From: Fidelibacterota bacterium UBA7301
GTDB lineage: Bacteria > Fidelibacterota > Marinisomatia > Marinisomatales > TCS55
Length of the DNA stretch: 10,433 nucleotides
Assembly (NCBI GenBank): GCA_002471845.1
Contig: DKQT01000004.1
Coordinates: 1-10,433 of the forward strand
Reading direction: 5' to 3'
Under the pieces are notes generated by a model. That model was not told where the DNA came from and searched no databases. It worked only from the letters and a program-made list of their open reading frames with translations. This document shows positions 1 through 6,354 of this stretch, in pieces; position 1 is the stretch's first letter, and every line of letters begins with the position of its first letter. A program made the translations under genes and the position numbers.

Positions 1-978
1 GAGCTTCCAGATCCCCGATTGAAAAAACTAGCGCCCATATTCAACCCCGAAAAGGTCACTCCCGCCACTGTGGAATTCACCGATATTGCCGGCCTGGTTC
101 GAGGCGCAAGTAAGGGGGAAGGATTAGGAAATCAATTCCTAGGGCAAATACGCCAAGTGACGGCCATTATCCACGTTGTACGGTGTTTTGATGATGAAGA
201 CGTAACACATGTTGAAGGTGGTGTAGACCCGGTGCGGGATGCAGAACTTATTGAAACAGAGCTGTTACTGGCAGACCTGGAAACGTTGGGAAAAAGAGTA
301 TTGAAAACTGAAAAAGCGGCCAAGTCAGGTGGGGGAAAAGAAAAAAAAGAACTAGATGTGATCCAGCAGTTGTTGAACCACTGCAACGAAGGACATCGGG
401 CCAGGACATTCCAGGCTAATGAAGAAGAAACAGCCATTATTTGTTCTCTCCACTTACTGACTAGAAAACCCATTTTATATGTGGCCAATGTGGATGAAAC
501 AGAGATCACCCATGAGCAACGCGGTCACTTGGAAGAACAATTAGTTTATTTTGCTGAAAAAGAAGGAAACCTGGCGATTCGCCTGTGCGGTAAGCTGGAG
601 CAGGAGATTGCTGTTTTGCCCGATGATGAAAAAGCCATGTTTTTAGAAGAATATAATCTTCCTGAGCCTGGTTTGAATAAATTGATCCATGCCGGTTTTA
701 ACCTTTTGGAGCTGGAGACTTATTTTACGGGCAGTTCCAAAGAAGTGCACGCCTGGACCATTAAACAAGGTGCAACCGCACCTGAAGCCGCGGGGGAAAT
801 CCATTCCGATTTTCAAAAAGGATTTATCAAAGCTGAAGTCATTAAATATGATGACCTTATTCGCTTGGGTTCAGAGAAAAGTGTTAAGGATGCTGGCTTG
901 GCCCAGCTCCAAGGCAAAGACTATATTGTTCAGGATGGCGACTGCATTTACTTCCATTTTAATGTACAGAAAAAATGA
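1..978 (+). CDS. ychF: Redox-regulated ATPase YchF (OLA1/Obg family), 5' partial
   Basis: This is the universally conserved Obg-family P-loop NTPase YchF, a cytoplasmic protein that binds ribosomes and, unlike most of its class, prefers ATP to GTP. The reading frame is open to base 1 and begins with ELPDPRL, which matches the conserved VPDPRL segment of YchF. The gene therefore continues upstream, and the TTG at base 19 is not the start. The P-loop and about 40 N-terminal residues are missing. Counting from base 1, the G3 motif DIAG is at residues 28-31, followed by the family signature GASKGEGLGNQFL. The G4 position reads NVDE (from residue 163) instead of NKxD, the NxxE change associated with ATP preference. 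A helical region lies around residues 95-140, and a C-terminal TGS domain runs from about residue 240 to the end (FTGSSKEVHAW through VQDGDCIYFHF). The 325 visible residues plus the missing part fit the usual ~363. The neighbouring downstream genes are not functionally related to it. Identification is near certain. Confidence 0.97.
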   Translation, partial: ELPDPRLKKLAPIFNPEKVTPATVEFTDIAGLVRGASKGEGLGNQFLGQIRQVTAIIHVVRCFDDEDVTHVEGGVDPVRDAELIETELLLADLETLGKRVLKTEKAAKSGGGKEKKELDVIQQLLNHCNEGHRARTFQANEEETAIICSLHLLTRKPILYVANVDETEITHEQRGHLEEQLVYFAEKEGNLAIRLCGKLEQEIAVLPDDEKAMFLEEYNLPEPGLNKLIHAGFNLLELETYFTGSSKEVHAWTIKQGATAPEAAGEIHSDFQKGFIKAEVIKYDDLIRLGSEKSVKDAGLAQLQGKDYIVQDGDCIYFHFNVQKK

Positions 979-1043
979 TAGGATGATTGACTGCATGTAT
1001 GATTGTACAATTAATAATTTGATCTTCTCTTTTCTTCAACCAA

Positions 1044-1062
1044 TCATTCATTCATTCATTCA
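1044..1062 (+). repeat. Tetranucleotide microsatellite (TCAT)4
   Basis: Four perfect TCAT units followed by TCA lie in the spacer between ychF and the next gene, 14 bp before its possible GTG start and 26 bp before the ATG. Such a tract can change length by polymerase slippage. Because it is upstream of the start, it could only alter leader spacing, not the reading frame. With four units it is short, and instability is not shown. Confidence 0.6.
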
Positions 1063-1076
1063 ACGGTTTTAATGTC

Positions 1077-1559
1077 GTGTGGTTTTTTATGATTCTCTCC
1101 TACATTATGGTTAGCATTTCAAGTGCTGGCCTGGTTCTGATCGGATTGAACCATTATTTCCATTTTTGGGCACAAAACCATATCACGCTTGATTTACTCA
1201 TTAGTATCATTTTTATCGCCGCTGAGACTTTAGTAATGTTCTTTTTTGTAGGAACCGGGGTCAACATCAGAGAGTATCTTGAATCACACCCAGAACTGGG
1301 GAAAGACCTTTACCAACAAATGTATGCCATTAAACGAAAACTTTATCCACCCACCATGATGGTTACCATACTATTTATGGCTATGGTTATTTTGGATGGG
1401 GCCTTCTTTATAGGAAAAGTATCTGAATGGTGGTTTCACGGACTATACCTTCTTACAGTCTATTATTTTTATAAAGCAACTACCGTTCAGCATGCTTCAT
1501 TCAAAGAAAGTACTGAAATTGTTCTGGCCATGACCCAACCCGAACGGTCCGATTCATAA
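1077..1559 (+). CDS. Unrecognised four-helix integral membrane protein
   Basis: I do not recognise this 160-residue protein. Hydrophobic segments at about residues 5-25, 38-60, 93-113 and 118-134 predict four inner-membrane helices. Between helices 2 and 3 is a charged loop of about 30 residues (REYLESHPELGKDLYQQ), and there is a polar C-terminal tail. Histidines cluster after helix 1 (NHYFHFWAQNH, H26, H29, H35), with a further H121 in the WWFHG stretch before helix 4, which could be a metal or heme site but could also be chance. The start is uncertain: GTG at 1077 or ATG at 1089 (residue 5) are both in frame, and neither has a Shine-Dalgarno sequence. An ATG at 1072 is in another frame and soon meets a stop. 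The gene lies 98 bp after ychF and 39 bp before the large lipoprotein gene on the same strand, so it could be cotranscribed with the latter. Coding status is supported by the coherent helix pattern and the dense context; function is unknown. Confidence 0.8.
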   Translation: MWFFMILSYIMVSISSAGLVLIGLNHYFHFWAQNHITLDLLISIIFIAAETLVMFFFVGTGVNIREYLESHPELGKDLYQQMYAIKRKLYPPTMMVTILFMAMVILDGAFFIGKVSEWWFHGLYLLTVYYFYKATTVQHASFKESTEIVLAMTQPERSDS

Positions 1560-1598
1560 AGAATTTAAACTTAACTTGGGTTTAATTTCGCCACGATA

Positions 1599-4500
1599 AT
1601 GAAATTCACAATCTCTCTACTTATCCCCCTTGTCCTGTTTTTTGGCTGTGTCCAACAAGACCCGGGATGGGAGGAAGGACAGGTATATAAAGTTGAAACC
1701 CTGAATTCGCCAATCGGGAGTAATACGCCTGGATTCACAGAACTGGACCCATCAGAGACGGGAGTCACAGCCGCCAATGAGATCGGGGAGAAGGAAGTGC
1801 TGGAGAACCAGCATCTTATGGACGGCTCGGGTGTGGCTCTGGGCGATGTAAATGGGAACGGACTGGTAGATATTTATATCCCCCGAATTCGTGAATCAAA
1901 TGTGCTTTATATCAACAAGGGAAATTGGACATTTGAAGATGTTACTACTTCAGCCGGAGTGGCCTGCGAAGGCCGTTATTCCAGCGGCTCTACCTTTGCA
2001 GATGTGGATGGGGATAGCGACCTGGATCTCATCGTCACTGCCCTGGGGGGTCCCAATAGTTTATTCATCAATGATGGCACAGGCAAATTCAACGAAAGAA
2101 AACTGGATTCATTTTTAGATAGGCCCGGGAGCACATCCTCCGCTTTGGCCGATGTAGATAATGATGGCGACCTTGACCTCTATATCACCAATTATAAACG
2201 CTTGGCTATTCGTGATTCCCTGCCACCGCCCGTAATCAGTTTTGACAATACATTGATGGAGATCACCAACAACCGCTGGATCGTCATGCCGCCATTTAAT
2301 AAAGAATATGAGACAAAAGTGGTAAACAATATACTGTTGCGGTTTGAAATGGCGGAAGTGGACCAATTCTACCTCAATGACGGGAAGGGCAATTTCAACC
2401 TCATTGATATCACCCAGAGTCACTTCACCGATGAAAATGGCGAACCTATCCAAGATCATCTCCGGGATTGGGGGTTAATGGCCCAATTCAGGGATATCAA
2501 TAACGACACCCATCCTGATATTTATATCTGTAACGATTTTGAAAGCCCTGACCGTGCCTGGATCAACAACGGTGACGGCACATTTCGGGCCCTTCCGAAG
2601 TTGGCCATTCGCCATACAAGTAACTCATCCATGGCAGTGGACTTCTCTGATTTGAATAATGACGGCACCCAGGATTTCTTTGTTACGGACATGATGAGCC
2701 AATCCCACATCCTGCAAAAGACCCAAATGGGCACCATGGCGCCGACACCCCTATCCATTGGCGAAATTGATAACCGCCCCCAGTATATGCATAATACGCT
2801 ATTTCTAAATCGCGGCGATCATACCTTCAGCGAAATTTCTCAGTTCAGTAATACCCATGCATCGGAGTGGTCCTGGGCCAGCATGTTCATGGATGTGGAC
2901 CTGGACGGCCACGAAGATATTCTCATCACTACGGGCCACATGTATGATGTACAGGATTCCGATTCCAATGAGCGACAAAAGGCTGCCTTGCCCCAAGTAG
3001 CATCCTTCGACGAATATAAACGGATGCTGTTTGATTATCCCACCTTAGAGTTGAAAAATATTGCCTTTCGAAATCGGGGCAATCTCAAGTTTGAAACAGT
3101 CCCAGATGGCTGGGGCTTAGGCTTGAACAAAGACATTTCACACGGGATGGCCTCTGCTGACCTAGATAATGACGGTGACTTGGATATTGTTATCAACCGT
3201 CTGAATCAAACGGTCGGCCTTTTCCGGAATAATTCTGACGCGCCACGCATTGCCATACGCCTCAAAGGAGGGGCCGGTAATTCCGCCGCCATCGGCGCCA
3301 AGATATTGTTGAAAGGCGGACCTGTTTATCAAAGCAGGGAAGTCATATCTGGCGGACGTTATCTTTCCGGGAATGATCCTCTCCAGGTCTTTGCTACCGG
3401 GGATGGCTTCTTGACCGCCGAAATCTACTGGCGGGACGGGACTATGACGATCGTGGATTCGTTGACGGCCAACAACCTGTACACCATCCGCCAGATCAAT
3501 ACCATCCGCGCGCCAAAAAAGGATAATGAAGTAAAACCGATCTTCACCGATGCTAGCGACTTGCTGGATCATACCCATCATGAAGATCCCTTCGATGATT
3601 TTTCAAACCAGAGTTTGCTGCCGAACCGCTTTAGTCAACTTGGGCCCGGCGTTATTTGGATGGACGCCGACAAAGATGGAGATGAAGATATTTTCATTGC
3701 TGGCGGACGGGGAGGCTCCATTGATCATTTTGAAAATATAGACGGCCAATCCTTCACACCTTTATCAGTAAAAAAGGGGTTAAACCAGGATATAACCACA
3801 ATCCTGAGTTTCGTTGACGGAGAAGGAAACCGTGGAATTATAACGGCCATGGGCAATTTTGAATCTGCAGAGGCAACGGTAAGCTTTATTTCTACCTATT
3901 CCAAAAAAGCACAGGATGAATTTGAAAGTTTAAAGCATATGGTAGGGCCCATATCCCAGGCTGATGTGGACGGGGATGGAGACTTGGATGTATTTGTCGG
4001 TGGCCGTGTGATCCCAAATGAATACCCAAAACCTGCTTCTTCCATTCTATATAAAAATGAGCATGGAAAGCTCATCTCCGACTCAAAGAATGCTTCTCTG
4101 TTCAACGACATCGGCCTTGTCTCCGGTTCCGTCTTCAGCGATATAGATAATGACAGTGACCCTGATCTCATCCTCGCTATAGAGTGGGGGCCTGTAACTG
4201 TACTTCAAAATAACGGCGGACAGTTTAAAGATGTAACCGCCAATATCGGACTATCTAATTATAAAGGATGGTGGAACGGCGTAGCCACGGGCGATTTTAA
4301 CGAGGATGGTCTTTTGGATATTGTGGCCACAAACTGGGGTGTGAATACCAAGTATCATTTTTCAACGGACCATCCCCGAAAAGTTTATTTTGACGATTTT
4401 GACAATAACAATGTGCTGGATATTGTGGAAGCTCACTACGATGACGAGTTACAGGATCTCGTTCCGGAAAGGGGATTTTCCTGCATAACCAATGCTATGC

Positions 4501-5246
4501 CCTTTGTCCGAGAAGAAAAAGAAACCTTCCTCAATTATGCCCAATCTAGTTTGGGGGATATTTTTGGCAATTCATTAAATAGCGCTCCCCATCTTGAAGC
4601 AAACACACTGGAGAGCATGGTCTTCATCAATAATGGAAATGGGTTCGATCCGGTGGTATTGCCCTTCGAAGCCCAGATTACCACAGCCATGCACGCCGGC
4701 GTTGCGGATATCAATGGGGACGGTCATGAAGATATTTTCTTGAGCCAGAATTTCTTTGCCGTTCAAAAAGAGACAGATCGGAATGATTCAGGTCGCGGGC
4801 TTGTAATTCTGGGTAATGGAAGAGGTGAATTTCAAGCCTTGCCTGGCCACAAGAGCGGCATTTTAGTTTACGGCGAACAGCGTGGCGCCGCTTTTGCGGA
4901 TTTTGACCGAGATGGCCGGTTGGACCTACTGGTCTCTCAAAATGGAGCAAAAACAAAATTGTTCAGGAATGTGAATAGTAAGCCCGGCATTCGTATCCGC
5001 CTCAACGGGCCTAAACAGAATCCCTTTTCATTTGGAGCAAAAGTTCGCTTTCAATACACGGACGGGTCCTTGGGGCCCGTTCGTGAGATTCAATCGGGTT
5101 CAGGATATTGGTCTCAAAATTCTCCCGTTCAAGTTTTGGGAAAGAAAGGGAATGAAACCCATATAAAAATACAATGGCCCAATGGGTCTTTCACCACCGA
5201 GCCATTGCAGGGAAATTCTGTAACGCTGAATTATAGCGGAGACTAA
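1599..5246 (+). CDS. Large FG-GAP/VCBS repeat lipoprotein with two UnbV/ASPIC domains (CRTAC1-like)
   Basis: This is a 1215-residue exported lipoprotein. A short signal sequence ends in a lipobox-like LFFGC with the lipidated cysteine at residue 17; position +2 is Val, not Asp. The mature protein is almost all calcium-loop FG-GAP/VCBS motifs of the D-x-[DN]-x-[DN]-x-x-x-D type, starting at D83, D135, D185, D299, D351, D432 and D521, then again at D689, D789, D848, D899, D933, D1037 and D1101. Each set of seven is followed by an UnbV/ASPIC domain, at about residues 551-630 and 1130-1210. This implies two seven-bladed propellers in tandem, each capped by an ASPIC module. Related CRTAC1-like proteins are large secreted proteins of mostly unknown role, with relatives in animal cartilage acidic protein 1. 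No catalytic motif is visible; binding or adhesion at the outer membrane or periplasm is an inference. The ATG at 1599 is chosen because it gives the complete signal peptide, although its Shine-Dalgarno is weak. The stop overlaps that of the convergent gene. Confidence 0.93.
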   Translation: MKFTISLLIPLVLFFGCVQQDPGWEEGQVYKVETLNSPIGSNTPGFTELDPSETGVTAANEIGEKEVLENQHLMDGSGVALGDVNGNGLVDIYIPRIRESNVLYINKGNWTFEDVTTSAGVACEGRYSSGSTFADVDGDSDLDLIVTALGGPNSLFINDGTGKFNERKLDSFLDRPGSTSSALADVDNDGDLDLYITNYKRLAIRDSLPPPVISFDNTLMEITNNRWIVMPPFNKEYETKVVNNILLRFEMAEVDQFYLNDGKGNFNLIDITQSHFTDENGEPIQDHLRDWGLMAQFRDINNDTHPDIYICNDFESPDRAWINNGDGTFRALPKLAIRHTSNSSMAVDFSDLNNDGTQDFFVTDMMSQSHILQKTQMGTMAPTPLSIGEIDNRPQYMHNTLFLNRGDHTFSEISQFSNTHASEWSWASMFMDVDLDGHEDILITTGHMYDVQDSDSNERQKAALPQVASFDEYKRMLFDYPTLELKNIAFRNRGNLKFETVPDGWGLGLNKDISHGMASADLDNDGDLDIVINRLNQTVGLFRNNSDAPRIAIRLKGGAGNSAAIGAKILLKGGPVYQSREVISGGRYLSGNDPLQVFATGDGFLTAEIYWRDGTMTIVDSLTANNLYTIRQINTIRAPKKDNEVKPIFTDASDLLDHTHHEDPFDDFSNQSLLPNRFSQLGPGVIWMDADKDGDEDIFIAGGRGGSIDHFENIDGQSFTPLSVKKGLNQDITTILSFVDGEGNRGIITAMGNFESAEATVSFISTYSKKAQDEFESLKHMVGPISQADVDGDGDLDVFVGGRVIPNEYPKPASSILYKNEHGKLISDSKNASLFNDIGLVSGSVFSDIDNDSDPDLILAIEWGPVTVLQNNGGQFKDVTANIGLSNYKGWWNGVATGDFNEDGLLDIVATNWGVNTKYHFSTDHPRKVYFDDFDNNNVLDIVEAHYDDELQDLVPERGFSCITNAMPFVREEKETFLNYAQSSLGDIFGNSLNSAPHLEANTLESMVFINNGNGFDPVVLPFEAQITTAMHAGVADINGDGHEDIFLSQNFFAVQKETDRNDSGRGLVILGNGRGEFQALPGHKSGILVYGEQRGAAFADFDRDGRLDLLVSQNGAKTKLFRNVNSKPGIRIRLNGPKQNPFSFGAKVRFQYTDGSLGPVREIQSGSGYWSQNSPVQVLGKKGNETHIKIQWPNGSFTTEPLQGNSVTLNYSGD

Positions 5247-6343
5247 TCCACCATTTTCCAGAAGGCGATACCGCCCGCCTGTTTGCCGATCTCGGCAATA
5301 TCCACTTTTTCTAATTTCTTAAGGTCAAACACTTCCACTGCCCCGGGCTGTTTCCCAATGCCTTCTACGGAGACAAAGGCGAAGCGACTGTCCGGTGAAA
5401 TGACCACCCCGTGTGTAACCTTACGGGTGTTCTTGAACTTGGCGATCTCTTTGCCTGTTTCAAGGTTCCACACACCTGTTTTGGCGGCCCCCTTGTAAGT
5501 CACTACCAAGAGTTTTCCATCGCGGCTTACTTCACAATTGTAAGGCGCTTTATCCGTTTTAAAGGTGCGGACCACTTCCCATTTATCCACATCAATTTCC
5601 ACCACATTGTCCGTGCCGTTGTTCACCACATAAACCAGCTTATCATTGGGGTGGGGATAAACCCAAGTAGGTTTTTCGGGGGGCATTTTATGCTTCATCT
5701 TGTCCATGGCCCCTTTTTTCATTTTGTCGTGGTCCATTTTATTCATTTTCATCTTTTTGGGAGCGGTGGACATGGTGCGGCGGAGTTGCATAGTCATGGC
5801 ATCAATCTCGTATAATTCACCGGACATCATGGCCACGGAATAATGACGCAGCCCGTTATTCAAAAGCCGGGAGCCGTGGGGCATGATACCAGTTTCCACC
5901 CGTTCGATCTCAATCATTTCATCAGGGTCAACAATGGAAACAGTGCTGGCTTCACTATGACCGCCATGGAGGTTAAAATTCACAATGTAAAGCAATCCTG
6001 TGGCCTTGGATATTCCCATGGTGGCCGGAAATAAACCTAACTCAACACGGTTCACCATTTCATCCGATCCTGTTTTATATTTATACAAGTGACCGAATGG
6101 CAATCCATGGGCCATGGACAAATACCAATAATCTCCATCTGGAGATACAGTAATGCCATGAGGCCCCTCTATCTCTACCGGCCAAACACCAACCGGGATT
6201 CGTTTTTCAACATAAGCTTTTTTGCCATCAAAACGAATGAGGGCAACTTCATCTTCAGATTCAGCTGTACAGTACACATAGTAATCTCTAGCGTTTAAAG
6301 TAACTACACTGAATAAAAGTAAAATATGAAATATTATTTTCAT
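5243..6343 (-). CDS. Exported YVTN/YncE-type beta-propeller protein with Met-rich insertion
   Basis: This 366-residue protein starts with a Sec signal peptide (MKIIFHILLLFSVVTLNA, probable cleavage near residue 18) and acts outside the inner membrane. The rest is a WD-like propeller of the YVTN/YncE type. Blade signatures include ITVSPDGDYWYLS (64-76), LYIVNFN (118-124), VYVVNNGTDNVVEIDVDKW (237-255), CEVSRDGKLLVVTY (270-283) and VVISPDSRFAFVSV (313-326). Recurrent His-Gly steps (PHG at 61-63, PHG at 155-157, THG at 310-312) precede blades. Between blades lies an unusual basic insertion at about residues 196-220 with seven methionines (198, 200, 203, 208, 213, 216, 220) and His205 and His218, resembling copper-binding Met/His motifs. 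Two cysteines (25, 270) could form a disulfide. Family members are mostly uncharacterised; a copper role is inference. It is the last gene of the minus-strand operon, 8 bp after the LVIVD gene, with a strong Shine-Dalgarno that fixes the start. Its TAG overlaps the convergent stop. Confidence 0.92.
   Translation of the reverse strand: MKIIFHILLLFSVVTLNARDYYVYCTAESEDEVALIRFDGKKAYVEKRIPVGVWPVEIEGPHGITVSPDGDYWYLSMAHGLPFGHLYKYKTGSDEMVNRVELGLFPATMGISKATGLLYIVNFNLHGGHSEASTVSIVDPDEMIEIERVETGIMPHGSRLLNNGLRHYSVAMMSGELYEIDAMTMQLRRTMSTAPKKMKMNKMDHDKMKKGAMDKMKHKMPPEKPTWVYPHPNDKLVYVVNNGTDNVVEIDVDKWEVVRTFKTDKAPYNCEVSRDGKLLVVTYKGAAKTGVWNLETGKEIAKFKNTRKVTHGVVISPDSRFAFVSVEGIGKQPGAVEVFDLKKLEKVDIAEIGKQAGGIAFWKMVD
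5283..5310 (+). terminator. Possible intrinsic terminator for the plus-strand lipoprotein gene, inside the convergent gene
   Basis: A perfect 7-bp inverted repeat, TTGCCGA-TC-TCGGCAA (5283-5298), begins 37 bp after the lipoprotein stop and is followed after seven bases by a run of five T on the plus strand. The geometry fits a weak intrinsic terminator for plus-strand transcripts, but the T-run is not directly adjacent to the stem. The site lies in the 3' coding part of the minus-strand YVTN gene, so the symmetry may be fortuitous. No other candidate was seen close by. Confidence 0.3.
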
Positions 6344-6354
6344 TGTTTCTCCTA
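6344..6354 (-). promoter_or_regulatory. Strong Shine-Dalgarno overlapping the upstream stop codon
   Basis: Read on the minus strand this is TAGGAGAAACA followed by ATG. The AGGAG core (6349-6353) sits five bases before the start and shares two bases with the TAG stop (6352-6354) of the preceding LVIVD gene. The arrangement supports translational coupling within one operon and confirms the start of the YVTN protein. Confidence 0.8.

Noticed and set aside
132..509. Antisense open frame of 125 codons inside ychF
   Set aside because: The composition (Ser, Thr and Trp rich, low complexity) is typical of the reverse complement of a conserved gene, and the sense strand codes for ychF.
1003..1010. 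TTGTACAA palindrome as an operator
   Set aside because: An 8-bp palindrome in AT-rich DNA is expected by chance, with no second copy or matched regulator nearby.
987..1021. Possible promoter in the ychF-membrane gene spacer (TTGACT at 987-992, TACAAT at 1006-1011, AT-rich TTAATAATTTG at 1011-1021)
   Set aside because: TTGACT to TACAAT leaves only a 13-bp spacer, other -10-like hexamers match poorly or sit too far away, and the Bacteroidota-type TAnnTTTG element lacks one base. A promoter here is plausible but the sequence does not fix it.
689..1072. Open frame of 127 codons overlapping the 3' end of ychF and running into the spacer
   Set aside because: It is out of frame with the well-conserved TGS domain of ychF, has no recognisable domain and no ribosome site, so it is a shadow frame.
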